This document shows, in pieces, positions 1 to 7,240 of a DNA stretch of 29,494 nt. The stretch covers positions 1 to 29,494 of IMG/VR virus record IMGVR_UViG_3300031576_000236. One strand, given 5' to 3'. A program made the translations under genes and the position numbers. The notes beneath the pieces were generated by a model. That model searched no databases and was not told where the DNA came from. It saw nothing but the letters and a program-made list of their open reading frames with translations. The stretch's first letter is position 1; every line of letters begins with the position of its first letter. The DNA is from a virus.

Positions 1-141
1 ACGGAGCGCGGCATCAACTTCCATTTCAAGCAGAAGGGCGAAGTCCTTGCGCGCGAGATGGGGTGTCTGGACAGGGCGGGCAAGAAAGCGGAGGAGTGGC
101 CAGAGGAATTCCGCGTGCAGGAATTCCCGGCGCTTGCGTGA
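1..141 (+). CDS. C-terminal end of a possible DUF5131 (phage Gp37/Gp68-like) protein, partial
   Basis: The first base is already inside an open frame that ends at a TGA at 139-141, so only the last 46 residues are visible. They include FHFKQKGE near the start and a terminal stretch EEWPEEFRVQEFP. The family known as phage Gp37/Gp68 (DUF5131) tends to end in a similar way, with an aromatic-FKQ-G motif followed by a short segment closing on an EFP-like motif. That resemblance is from memory and rests on a short fragment, so the call is tentative. The next gene begins 26 bases downstream with its own ribosome binding site, which suggests the same transcription unit. Confidence 0.45.
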   Translation, partial: TERGINFHFKQKGEVLAREMGCLDRAGKKAEEWPEEFRVQEFPALA

Positions 142-167
142 ATCATGCAAATCGAGGGAGGTCGCCC

Positions 168-527
168 ATGAACTCGCTCGTCGAGATCCTGCGTCACAAC
201 GGCCACGTCGGGAAGGACAAGGCGCTCGCGCGCCGCGCGGCCGCGTCGCTCCTCGGCCGGCCGCTTCGCCGCATCCAGGAGATGGCGGAGGACAGCCGCC
301 TCGCCGGAGATCCTCAGTCGGTCGTCGGCTACAGTTCGCGCTGCGGGCTCGAGGGGCTCTATCTCTGCGTCGACGCCGACGAGATCATCGCGATCCGCGA
401 GAAGGTCGGCCGCGAATGTCGCCGGCGTCTCGCGCAGCTCTCCGGTCTCAACCGCGCCCTCACCGCGATCGGCCAAGCCGAGCTTCCGCTTGACGTGCCC
501 CGCACGAGTGGTACGATGATGACGTGA
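168..527 (+). CDS. Small winged-helix-like phage protein, function unknown
   Basis: This 119-residue protein starts at ATG 168 because GAGGGAGG lies just upstream at 154-161; an earlier in-frame start at 63 overlaps the preceding gene and has no such site. Residues 1-75 look like a winged-helix fold: two short helices with basic residues (GKDKALARRAAASLLGRPLR), a recognition-like helix, and a hairpin ending in GLYLCVDADEI. The rest is a helix rich in arginine that ends in LPLDV. Small winged-helix proteins of this kind are common in the early regions of phages and may bind DNA. No specific role is recognised. The following 139 bases contain no convincing gene. Confidence 0.6.
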   Translation: MNSLVEILRHNGHVGKDKALARRAAASLLGRPLRRIQEMAEDSRLAGDPQSVVGYSSRCGLEGLYLCVDADEIIAIREKVGRECRRRLAQLSGLNRALTAIGQAELPLDVPRTSGTMMT

Positions 528-666
528 CCAGCAGAGGCAACCGAACCCCACGGGCTGCGGCCCCGCGTTCTTCATCCAAAGCACGCCGGGTTGCGCCGCG
601 CTGGTCACTCTTCGCGATGCCTCCTTCAGGGGCCGCGGCTCGAGGGGTTCAAGCGAAGGAGAGAGT

Positions 667-1485
667 ATGGGATTCGAAATCCCGATCGACGTAGGATACG
701 GCGGTCATCGGAAAGTTGCCGACCTGAAGGCGCGCCTGAAAGATCCACAAGCCGATGTCTGGCCGATCCGGTTGTGGCTTTGGGCCGCTACAAACGCGCG
801 CGATGGCGTGATTAAGGTCACTCGGAGGACGCTCGAAGTCGCTCTGGACTGGCGCGGAAAGCGTGGAAAACTCGTTCAAAGCATGATCGGAGCCGGATGG
901 CTGGCAATACAGTCGACGAGCAGCAATTTGATCATCCACGACTGGATGGAGGGTATCGGGCGCGCGATCTTCCTCTATGAATGCAAGAAGCGGAAGCAGC
1001 GCGAGAAGTACGCATCATCGGAAGACTTCCATCAGTCTTCCGGAAGAATTCCACCTATCCGGGAGGGAGGGGAAACCCGGGAAACCCGGGAAACCCGGGA
1101 TATGAAATCCGGGAGGGAAGAACGCCCCCCCGCTGATCGATCAGGATCAGTGGCTGCTCTTCTTGGAGCCCGATGGAACAGCGCGAAGTCCGGAGCCGTC
1201 CTGAGTCAAGCGAAAGCGACGCGGCTGGTTCAGGAAGCGCTTGACCGCGGCGCCGACGCGCAGAAGATCGAGATCGCGTTCAACGACGAGAAGACATGCA
1301 AGGGCCGGAAAATATGGGAAGTGCTGGACTCACTCTGCGGAGGATCGAATGGCAAGTCCAAGTCCTCGGCCGCTGTCGGCCATTATGCCCTCGGTGATGG
1401 AGAGCTTGAAAGACAAGTGCGCGAGCGGATCGCCCGAAGAGACGGAACAGAAGAAGGCGCAGCGCCTCGCGTGGACGCGCGATAG
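667..1485 (+). CDS. Replication-initiator-like protein (lambda O / DnaD-like N-terminal winged helix)
   Basis: The product has 272 residues. ATG 667 is preceded by GGAGAG at 658-663. The N-terminal part (about residues 12-110) reads as a winged-helix domain like those of phage replisome organisers: it has an aromatic helix (VWPIRLWLWAATNA), a second helix near VTRRTLEVALDWR, and a wing ending in a basic KKRKQREKY stretch. A polar linker follows (about 115-165) with the tandem tripeptide ETR three times. The C-terminal region (about 170-225) is helical and ends in GRKIWEVLDSL. The next gene is a DnaC-like loader, so the pair resembles the lambda O and P arrangement. The role as initiator is inferred from this order and domain layout. 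The linker-coding DNA holds repeats described separately as a possible origin. Confidence 0.6.
   Translation: MGFEIPIDVGYGGHRKVADLKARLKDPQADVWPIRLWLWAATNARDGVIKVTRRTLEVALDWRGKRGKLVQSMIGAGWLAIQSTSSNLIIHDWMEGIGRAIFLYECKKRKQREKYASSEDFHQSSGRIPPIREGGETRETRETRDMKSGREERPPADRSGSVAALLGARWNSAKSGAVLSQAKATRLVQEALDRGADAQKIEIAFNDEKTCKGRKIWEVLDSLCGGSNGKSKSSAAVGHYALGDGELERQVRERIARRDGTEEGAAPRVDAR
1019..1042. repeat. Inverted repeat at the left edge of the putative origin
   Basis: CGGAAGAC at 1019-1026 and GTCTTCCG at 1035-1042 are perfect 8-base inverted arms around an 8-base loop. The right arm overlaps a second, 10-base palindrome, CTTCCGGAAG, at 1037-1046. Both lie inside the coding region of the initiator-like protein, just before its tandem repeats. 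Confidence 0.7.
1057..1118. other. Candidate replication origin: three tandem 9-base repeats inside a 12-base direct repeat
   Basis: The 9-mer GAAACCCGG occurs three times head to tail at 1072-1098. It is bracketed by two identical copies of ATCCGGGAGGGA, at 1057-1068 and 1107-1118. An inverted repeat sits to the left (1019-1042) and a perfect 12-base palindrome, CTGATCGATCAG, to the right (1133-1144). In lambda and related phages the origin consists of repeated initiator binding sites within the initiator gene itself, so this position is suggestive. The repeats themselves are directly visible; their use as an origin is inference. Confidence 0.5.
1133..1144. repeat. Perfect 12-base palindrome right of the putative origin
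   Basis: CTGATCGATCAG at 1133-1144 equals its own reverse complement, and GATCAG recurs directly after it at 1145-1150 (GGATCAG context). It contains two GATC sites. It closes the repeat cluster in the initiator gene on its right side and may be part of the same element. Confidence 0.6.
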
Positions 1486-2173
1486 TCTGCACGCGGACCT
1501 CGATGCGATCAAGAGGACGTTCGAACTCGACGTACGGATTCCGGCACGGTTCGTCGAGCGCGCGAAGTTCGAGAATCTCGGCTGGATCAAGAACAAGAAG
1601 GCCGTTTCGCATTGCGAGGCGTTCACGAAAGATCCGGCGAAGACGGCTCCGCCGATGCTCATGGGACAGACGGGCAGCGGCAAGACTCACCTGATATGGG
1701 CGACCGTCGGAGCACTGGTTGAAGCAGTGCGCACGGAGGTTGCAGAGTTCGCGCTCCAAGGTATGCGGACGATCTGCGAGAAGATGGCCGATGGTGGAGA
1801 CTTCGTCGCCGTGAAAGACGCCTTGAAGTGGCCGACGCACGTCCATCTCGTCGTCGCGACAGGCGCCGATCTCGCCCACGCAATGCGCCAGAGTGTCGCG
1901 CGCAACGGTATCGAGTCCGTCGTCGCCCGGCACGCGCAGAAGGATAAACTCGATCGCGGGACGAACGTGCTCGTCATCGACGACATCGAAGTGATGAAGA
2001 TGGGCGACTGGCTGAACGAGGAGCTCTACAGGATCTTTGATTTCAGGTACGCCGAGCTCCATCCGACGATGGTCGTCACGAACCTCGCGCCGACCGAACT
2101 GAAAGCGCATCTCGGCGACCGGATCACGAGGAGGATCATGGACATGACCGAACCATTCGAGTTGAAGCGATGA
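1349..2173 (+). CDS. DnaC-like helicase loader, AAA+ ATPase
   Basis: This 274-residue ATPase has a Walker A motif GQTGSGKT at about residues 106-113 and a Walker B motif NVLVIDDIE at about 206-214. A sensor-1-like segment, TMVVTNLAP, and a basic arginine pair near the end (DRITRRIMDM) complete the AAA+ pattern of DnaC/IstB-type loaders. Such proteins deliver the replicative helicase to the origin. ATG 1349 is chosen because GGAGG lies five bases upstream; ATG 1385 and 1397 are in frame but lack a good site. This start gives an out-of-frame overlap of 137 bases with the initiator gene. The gene ends in an ATGA overlap with the next one. Some 60 residues between Walker A and B are longer than in compact DnaC. 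Confidence 0.8.
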   Translation: MASPSPRPLSAIMPSVMESLKDKCASGSPEETEQKKAQRLAWTRDSLHADLDAIKRTFELDVRIPARFVERAKFENLGWIKNKKAVSHCEAFTKDPAKTAPPMLMGQTGSGKTHLIWATVGALVEAVRTEVAEFALQGMRTICEKMADGGDFVAVKDALKWPTHVHLVVATGADLAHAMRQSVARNGIESVVARHAQKDKLDRGTNVLVIDDIEVMKMGDWLNEELYRIFDFRYAELHPTMVVTNLAPTELKAHLGDRITRRIMDMTEPFELKR

Positions 2174-2385
2174 ATGATCGACGCCGTCGCCGCAAGGCCC
2201 GTCCGCAGCCGCTCCCCGGCTGTCTGGACTGCACGAACGGATGGGTGATCACGACGGACGATCGGGGGAGGACTGGTGCGTCGCCGTGCGCGAACTGCAG
2301 GCCGGTGGCATCGACAGCAACGTCCACGTCGATCGTGGTGGTGGACAAACCCGATCTGAAATCAAGAGCGGCTGGCGAACGTTAG
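2170..2385 (+). CDS. Small zinc-ribbon-like protein coupled to the helicase loader
   Basis: This 71-residue protein begins in an ATGA overlap with the loader gene, so it is probably translated by coupling. After a very basic start (NDRRRRRKARPQ) it has CLDC at about residues 18-21 and CANC at about 40-43, a pair of CxxC knuckles spaced like a zinc ribbon. The segment between them, GWVITTDDRGRTGASP, resembles the short hairpin seen in DnaJ-like or loader-associated zinc ribbons. It may assist the loader or bind nucleic acid, but this is inferred from position. The C-terminal 25 residues are low complexity. Confidence 0.65.
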   Translation: MNDRRRRRKARPQPLPGCLDCTNGWVITTDDRGRTGASPCANCRPVASTATSTSIVVVDKPDLKSRAAGER

Positions 2386-2437
2386 TAGCTGGCCGATTTG
2401 TCAACCCGTTTCCGATTTTACAACCGAGGAGGGAACG

Positions 2438-2785
2438 ATGCCGTCGAAGCAGGGGAGACTCGCGGGGATGCAGTCGAAGGAGATGATCGCCATCGAAGAG
2501 AAGGCGGTCGAGGTGAAGACCGCTGAGCGCGAGCGCATGGAGGCCAGCGAGCGTGAGGTCCAGGCGCGGGCGGAACTGCTCGTGCTGATGCGCGACGCGA
2601 AGGTCACGAAGGTCGACCTCGGCGAGAACCCGGACCTCGGCGAAGGCGAGTATGAAGCCGTGGTGAAGCGCCAGGAGGCGAAAGTCTACGTCCGTCCGAA
2701 GAAGCGGAAGAAGGAAGAGGCGGAGAAGGACGCGAAGGCGGCTGACAAGGAGGTCGATCCCGAAGCGAAGGAAGAAGTCGCGTGA
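2438..2785 (+). CDS. Charged, helical hypothetical phage protein
   Basis: This protein of 115 residues has a strong ribosome binding site, GAGGAGGG, just before ATG 2438. Residues 12-55 form a long helix rich in Glu, Lys and Arg that could be a coiled coil. A short central section (KVTKVDLGENPDLGEGEYEAVVKRQEAKVYVRP) looks like a few beta strands. The last 30 residues are almost all Lys, Glu, Asp and Ala. Phages often place a small protein of this type beside recombination or single-strand-binding genes, but no family is recognised. It ends in a GTGA overlap with the RuvC-like gene. Confidence 0.6.
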   Translation: MPSKQGRLAGMQSKEMIAIEEKAVEVKTAERERMEASEREVQARAELLVLMRDAKVTKVDLGENPDLGEGEYEAVVKRQEAKVYVRPKKRKKEEAEKDAKAADKEVDPEAKEEVA

Positions 2786-3252
2786 CACGCGATCGCTGGA
2801 CGGTCGGCCTCGATCCGGGAACGGAATACGTCGGCGTGTGCATCCTGAATCCGAAGGGACAGATGCACGAGATCGACGTGATCCACGCTCGCGGGTCGAG
2901 GCCGTTCCGGCTCGGCTGCATTTACGTCACGGTACTCCGCCGGCTGCGCAAGCTGCCGCGTGGGAAGATCGACGTGGCGATCGAGCACGCGCTTTTCGTC
3001 AAGAGCCAGAAGACCGCGATCATCATGGGCGAGGCGAGAGGCGCGCTTCTCGCCGCATGCGGCCGTGTCCAGGCGCGCGTCACGGATTACTTCCCGTCGC
3101 AGGCGAAGAAGGCCGTGACTGGCAAGGGCAACGCGACGAAGGAATACACCGCGACGATGGTGCGCAGGATGCTCGGGCTCGACGAAGACCCGCCACTCGA
3201 CGCCGGCGATGCGGGCGCGCTGGCCCTCCACCACTTCGGGAGGCGCGCGTGA
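2782..3252 (+). CDS. ruvC: RuvC-like Holliday junction resolvase
   Basis: The 156-residue product matches the RuvC layout well. The first catalytic aspartate lies in GLDPGT (D11), a glutamate in AIEHA (E68), and the C-terminal acidic pair in LDAGDAGALALHH (D140 and D143). E. coli RuvC has its four acidic residues at nearly the same places. The conserved basic loop KKAVTGKGNATKE (about residues 109-121) before the last helix is also present. The enzyme would cut four-way junctions during phage recombination or replication and debranch DNA before packaging. It starts with GTG in a GTGA overlap with the gene before and ends in a GTGA overlap with a micro-ORF. Confidence 0.88.
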   Translation: MTRDRWTVGLDPGTEYVGVCILNPKGQMHEIDVIHARGSRPFRLGCIYVTVLRRLRKLPRGKIDVAIEHALFVKSQKTAIIMGEARGALLAACGRVQARVTDYFPSQAKKAVTGKGNATKEYTATMVRRMLGLDEDPPLDAGDAGALALHHFGRRA

Positions 3253-3320
3253 GATTCGGTAGCCTCTTCGCCACAGTGCGCGCGAAGCTGCTCAAAGCAT
3301 GGGAGGACACCGATCCATGA
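3249..3320 (+). CDS. 23-residue micro-ORF coupled on both sides
   Basis: GTG 3249 overlaps the RuvC stop as GTGA, and its own TGA at 3318-3320 overlaps the next start as ATGA (3317). The encoded peptide, beginning VRFGSLFATVRAK, is 23 residues long, with a short amphipathic basic helix. The double 4-base overlap suggests it is translated and carries ribosomes from RuvC to the methyltransferase gene. The peptide may have no function of its own. An in-frame ATG at 3299 of the next gene lies within it. Confidence 0.4.
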   Translation: MRFGSLFATVRAKLLKAWEDTDP

Positions 3321-4705
3321 ACATCGAACGCGTTCCCCTCTCCAGCTTGCGCCAGGATCCTGCGAACGCGCGCCGGCATTCGCGCCGCAACGTCGACACG
3401 ATCATGGCCAGCCTCGATCGCTTCGGCCAGCAACGCCCGATCGTCATCGACGCGGAGAACCGGATCCTCGCCGGCAACGGCACCTACCAGGCGGCGCGCG
3501 AGCTCGAGTGGACCGAGATCGACGTGACGCGCACGAAGCTCGCTGGCGACGAGGCCAGGGCTTACGCGCTCGCCGACAACCGCACCGCCGAGCTGGCCGA
3601 GTGGGATCAGGAGGAACTGCGCCTCGCGCTGCGCGATCTCGAGGGCAGGAAGTTCGATCTCGCGAAGCTCGGCTGGACCCCCGGCGAGCTCGCGCAACTC
3701 CCGCGCTGGAACCCCGCAGCCGCCGAGCCGGATCCGTCCGAGCCCGTCCTCGCCGATCCCGTCGCGAAGCTGGGCGACATCTGGAAGTGCGGCGAGCACC
3801 GGGTCATGTGCGGCGACGCAACGGACATCGTCAATGTGAGCCATCTCGCGGACGGACAGGCCCCAGCGCAAGTTGTCTTCACGGACCCGCCCTACGGCGT
3901 CGACTACCAAGGCGCCGCCGGTTCGATCAAGAACGACGCCGAGGCGGGCAACAAGCTGGTCGCGCTTCTGCGCGCGGCGTTCGCCCACGCGATGAAGATC
4001 GTGCTGCGCTCCGCCGCGTGGTACATCTGGCACGCCAGCGCCACTCGCGAGGACTGCGCCCACGCGATGAAGATCTCCGGCCTCGTCGAGCGCCAGTACC
4101 TGATCTGGGTGAAGCCGACCTTCGTCCTCGGCCACGCCGACTATCACTGGTCGCACGAGCCCTGCTTCTACGCGCACCAGGCCGGCGAGAGCCCCGACTT
4201 CTTCGGCAACCGCGCGCAGTCGACCGTCTGGCGGGTCGGGATCCGCGCACCCGACGCGCACGCCGCGGCGCTCGGCAAGGGCGTTGTTCTCAACGACGGC
4301 GAGGCATCGCAGATCCACGTCACGCGCCGGCTGCCGCGCACGAAGCTGCCGGCCTTCCGCGTGCCGAAGGGCACGTTCATCACGATCGCAGAGCACCCCG
4401 GCGACAGCACGACGTGGGAGATCAGCCGGACCGAGCAGTCCGCGCACCCGACACAGAAGCCGAGCGAACTCGCGGAGATCGCGCTCCGGAACTCCAGCCG
4501 CCCAGGCGACACCGTGCTCGATCCGTTCCTCGGCGGAGGCTGCACGCTGCTCGGTGCCGAGAAGACCGGCCGGCGCTGCCTCGGCATGGAGCTCGATCCG
4601 CGCTGGGTGGACGTTTCCGTGGTACGCTGGCAGCGGCTGACGGGGCAGCACGCGAAGAACCTCAAGCGGCCCTCGGTCCAGCTCGGTGAAGGATCCGCGT
4701 CATGA
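3317..4705 (+). CDS. ParB-like domain fused to an N-4/N-6 DNA methyltransferase
   Basis: The protein has 462 residues from ATG 3317, chosen over ATG 3299 because it makes an ATGA overlap with the micro-ORF. Residues 1-95 are a ParB/Srx-like domain: the opening IERVPLSSLRQDPANARRHS, then LDRFGQQRPIVIDAENRILAGNGTYQAA, are typical. The methyltransferase follows: the catalytic DPPYG motif is at residues 190-194, and the AdoMet-binding motif DPFLGGG at about 402-408. Catalytic motif before AdoMet motif is the beta-class order. TQKP at about residue 378 is also typical of this class. It probably methylates adenine (or N4-cytosine) in phage DNA to evade host restriction or to mark it for packaging. 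ParB-methylase fusions are common in phages next to terminase genes, as here. Confidence 0.88.
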   Translation: MNIERVPLSSLRQDPANARRHSRRNVDTIMASLDRFGQQRPIVIDAENRILAGNGTYQAARELEWTEIDVTRTKLAGDEARAYALADNRTAELAEWDQEELRLALRDLEGRKFDLAKLGWTPGELAQLPRWNPAAAEPDPSEPVLADPVAKLGDIWKCGEHRVMCGDATDIVNVSHLADGQAPAQVVFTDPPYGVDYQGAAGSIKNDAEAGNKLVALLRAAFAHAMKIVLRSAAWYIWHASATREDCAHAMKISGLVERQYLIWVKPTFVLGHADYHWSHEPCFYAHQAGESPDFFGNRAQSTVWRVGIRAPDAHAAALGKGVVLNDGEASQIHVTRRLPRTKLPAFRVPKGTFITIAEHPGDSTTWEISRTEQSAHPTQKPSELAEIALRNSSRPGDTVLDPFLGGGCTLLGAEKTGRRCLGMELDPRWVDVSVVRWQRLTGQHAKNLKRPSVQLGEGSAS

Positions 4706-5238
4706 TGACGGAACGGAAGCGGAGATTCGCAGCGGCCTACATGCAGCTGGCGAATGCGACCCAGGCCGCGAAACAGGCTGGCTACAGCGAGAAGTCCGCC
4801 CATGCCTGCGGTCACCGTCTCGTAAGGGATGCTGACGTGCAGGCGATCATCTCCGCGAACTGCACGAAGCGCGACGTGCGGGCAGAGCAGACGTACCAGG
4901 ATCTGATCAAAGTGTCGCAGGTGGCGATCGACGAGCTCGTTCACGCGAAGGCCGGCAGCGACACCGACCGGATCGCCCGCGCGATCGAGAACGCCAGAAA
5001 GTGCCTTGAGACGGTCGGCAAAGCCGAAGGACTCTTCATCACCAAGCACGAGCACTCCGGACCGAAGGGCGTGCCGCTGCCATCCGCCGAGACGCATGTC
5101 ACGATCAAGCTCGACTTGTCGAAACTCGCCGATGACGAACTCGAACTATATCGCCGGGTTGTTGAACGCCGCGCGCAAGTATCCCCAGGAGACGGCAGCG
5201 GCCATCCTGCGGGAGGAAGCGCGCCGGCATCCGGCTAA
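4702..5238 (+). CDS. terS: Terminase small subunit (Terminase_2-like)
   Basis: This protein of 178 residues overlaps the methyltransferase stop as ATGA. Its N-terminus, KRRFAAAYMQLANATQAAKQAGYSEKSA in two blocks, followed by HRLVRDADVQAII, fits the helix-turn-helix domain of the Terminase_2 family, which binds the packaging site on phage DNA. Residues 65-110 form a helical oligomerisation region. A short C-terminal segment (LDLSKLADDELELYRRVVE) is typical of the end of such proteins. The last 20 residues are Gly/Pro/Ala-rich and overlap the large-subunit gene in another frame by about 107 bases. Confidence 0.85.
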   Translation: MMTERKRRFAAAYMQLANATQAAKQAGYSEKSAHACGHRLVRDADVQAIISANCTKRDVRAEQTYQDLIKVSQVAIDELVHAKAGSDTDRIARAIENARKCLETVGKAEGLFITKHEHSGPKGVPLPSAETHVTIKLDLSKLADDELELYRRVVERRAQVSPGDGSGHPAGGSAPASG

Positions 5239-6694
5239 CCTCGCGCAGTACGCGAGCGAAGGGCGTTGGAAGCCGTACCCGCACGTCGACCTGATCATGT
5301 CGACGCTCGAGGACGTCGCGGCCGGCAAGATCCGCCGGCTGATGATCCAGATGCCGCCGCAGCATGGGAAGTCCAGCTGCGCGTCGCAATACTTCCCGGC
5401 GTGGTGGATCGGCCGCAACCCGCACCTTCGGCTGATCCTCGCGAGCTACGAAGCCGAGTACGCGGCCAGCTGGGGCCGGAAGGTCCGCGATGTGCTCGAC
5501 GAGCACGGGCAGGAACTCTTCGGCGTCTCCGTCCGGCAGGATTCGAACGCCGCGCACCGATGGGATCTCAACGGCTTCGACGGCGGCATGATGACGGCCG
5601 GCGTCGGCGGCCCGATGACCGGCAAGACCGCGCACGGCCTCCTGATCGACGACGCGATCAAGAACGCCGAGGAAGCGGCGAGCGACAGCGACCGCGAACG
5701 CAAGTACGAGTGGTACATGTCGACGGCGCTCACGCGCGTCTCCGACGGCGGATGGATCGTGATGATCGCGACGCGCTGGCACGAAGACGATCTGCCAGGA
5801 CGGCTGATCCGCGACATGGATGCCGGCGGCGAGAGGTGGACGGTGCTCTCGCTGCCGGCCATCGCGGAAGAAGACGAGACGTGGCCGAACGGCTGGACGC
5901 GCGAGGTCGGGGACGCGCTGTGTCCGGAGCTCTTCTCGCTCGCGACCCTCGATGAACGCAGGGGCGCGCTCACGGACTACTTCTGGAACGCGCTCTACCA
6001 GCAACGGCCGCGTGCGCGCAAGGGCGGGCTCTTCCAGCGCGCGTGGTTCGGCGGGAAGTTCTGGCCCATCCCCGTCGGGCGTCTCCGCGCGCTGCGCTTC
6101 TGGGACAAGGCCGCCACGACGGACGGCGCCTTCACCGTCGGGCTGCGCATGTCGACTGCCAGCGACGGCTATTGGTACGTCGAGGACATCGTGCGCGGCC
6201 AGTGGACTCCAGGCGAGCGCGACCGGATCATCAAGGCAACCGCGGAGCGCGATGGGAAGCGCGTCGAGCAGGTCATGGAAGAGGAGGGCGGCTCGAGCGG
6301 CAAGACCGACACGATGCACTTCGTCAAGATGCTGGCCGGCTTCCGCGCGAGCGCCGTCCATGTCACGGGCGACAAGGAGGTCCGCGCGGGTCCAGTCGCC
6401 AGCCAGTGCGAAGTCGGGAATGTCCGGATCTGCGAGGGCATCTGGAACGAGACATTCATGCGCGAGCTCGAGTCGTTCCCGCGCTCGAAGTACAAGGATC
6501 AGGTCGACGCGCTCTCCGGGGCCTTCAACGAGATGCCGACGAGTGACGCGCGGCCGCCGCGAAGCGGAGGCACGCGGTATGATGTGGGCACGGGTCCGCC
6601 GACCGCGCTGATAGAAAACTGGAAACGCAGCCAAGGCAAAGGTAGCATCGGGCGGATCAGGCGGGACTTCGAAGGGCTCGGGCCGAAGGAGTGA
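5132..6694 (+). CDS. terL: Terminase large subunit: ATPase and nuclease
   Basis: The protein is 520 residues long from ATG 5132, the first plausible start that keeps the conserved N-terminal helices; no ribosome site is seen, so it is likely coupled to the small subunit. Walker A is MPPQHGKSS at about 74-82 and Walker B LLIDDA at about 171-176, followed by a coupling helix. The nuclease domain begins at RFWDKAA (D325) and ends at KYKDQVDALSGAF (D456, D459), the usual acidic residues of the RNase H-like fold. It pumps DNA into the procapsid and cuts it. The family resembles the terminases once called psiM2-ORF9-like. The C-terminal tail (about 470-520) is basic and poorly conserved. Confidence 0.92.
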   Translation: MTNSNYIAGLLNAARKYPQETAAAILREEARRHPANLAQYASEGRWKPYPHVDLIMSTLEDVAAGKIRRLMIQMPPQHGKSSCASQYFPAWWIGRNPHLRLILASYEAEYAASWGRKVRDVLDEHGQELFGVSVRQDSNAAHRWDLNGFDGGMMTAGVGGPMTGKTAHGLLIDDAIKNAEEAASDSDRERKYEWYMSTALTRVSDGGWIVMIATRWHEDDLPGRLIRDMDAGGERWTVLSLPAIAEEDETWPNGWTREVGDALCPELFSLATLDERRGALTDYFWNALYQQRPRARKGGLFQRAWFGGKFWPIPVGRLRALRFWDKAATTDGAFTVGLRMSTASDGYWYVEDIVRGQWTPGERDRIIKATAERDGKRVEQVMEEEGGSSGKTDTMHFVKMLAGFRASAVHVTGDKEVRAGPVASQCEVGNVRICEGIWNETFMRELESFPRSKYKDQVDALSGAFNEMPTSDARPPRSGGTRYDVGTGPPTALIENWKRSQGKGSIGRIRRDFEGLGPKE

Positions 6695-6698
6695 GGCA

Positions 6699-6899
6699 GT
6701 GGCCGACAAGACGACGCGGCGATACAAGGTGAAATACCACGCCGAGCACGCAGATGCGTGTCCCTGCTGCAGGACGAAGCGCGCGTCGCCCTCGATCCCG
6801 AACTGCGAGTGCTCCGCGTCGAGCTTCGCGATGACCGTGACGTGCGGAGAGTGCGGGCACTGCCCGGCCCACTGCGCTTGCGAAGTGAAGGTCGCATGA
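6699..6899 (+). CDS. Cysteine-rich miniprotein, probably metal-binding
   Basis: This 66-residue protein begins at GTG 6699 behind GAAGGAGTGA. Ten of its residues are Cys: C21, C23, C24, C36, C38, C49, C52, C55, C59 and C61, with four His nearby. The pattern CPCC, CEC and then CGECGHC suggests one or two structural zinc sites rather than disulfides, since nothing looks like a signal peptide. It lies between terminase and portal genes and overlaps the next gene as ATGA. No family is recognised. It might be a DNA- or protein-binding accessory in packaging. Confidence 0.65.
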   Translation: MADKTTRRYKVKYHAEHADACPCCRTKRASPSIPNCECSASSFAMTVTCGECGHCPAHCACEVKVA

Positions 6900-7240
6900 C
6901 AGATGTAATCCCGCGGATCAAGAAGACGATCGTGCTCGATCGCGATCCAGGCGTGCTCGCTCAGGTCTTCGTGAAGGCGTGCGTGGACATGGATCTTCGG
7001 CGCGTCGAGGGCGGCTACCGGCCGACCGTCGTGCAGGGCGCCGTGATGATCGGCTACCTCGACGGCGCGAAGCTCGATCCGAGCGGCCGAATCGTCCTCG
7101 ATCTTGATCTCGCGGCTGAACCTTCGCTGCCGATCCTCGCATCGGTCCAAGTCACGATCGAGCCCCCGAGGATCCTCTGCGTCGAACTCGGCGCCGGCGG
7201 CGCGAAGACCGTGCTCTCTGTTCCGTGGTGCGGAGTTTAG
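6896..7240 (+). CDS. Hypothetical protein between terminase and portal genes
   Basis: This 114-residue protein starts at ATG 6896 in an ATGA overlap with the cysteine-rich gene. It looks like a beta-rich fold: alternating strands such as KKTIVLDRD, GRIVLDLDLAA and ASVQVTIEPPRILCVELG, with one helix near the middle (PGVLAQVFVKACVDM). No catalytic motif is visible, and no family is recognised. The portal gene follows after three bases, so the gene probably belongs to the head operon. Confidence 0.55.
   Translation: MTDVIPRIKKTIVLDRDPGVLAQVFVKACVDMDLRRVEGGYRPTVVQGAVMIGYLDGAKLDPSGRIVLDLDLAAEPSLPILASVQVTIEPPRILCVELGAGGAKTVLSVPWCGV

Noticed and set aside
523-690. A GTG-started 55-codon frame filling the gap before the initiator gene.
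   Set aside because: It overlaps both neighbours, is Arg/Ser/Ala-rich and has no ribosome site or recognisable motif.
2398-2425. A promoter-like pair TTGTCA and TACAAC with a 16-base spacer.
   Set aside because: Transcription from it would start at or inside the ribosome site of the gene at 2438, and the -10 element is poor.
3080-4651. A 523-codon open frame on the minus strand.
   Set aside because: It is the shadow of the ParB-methyltransferase gene, which has clear motifs in its own frame.
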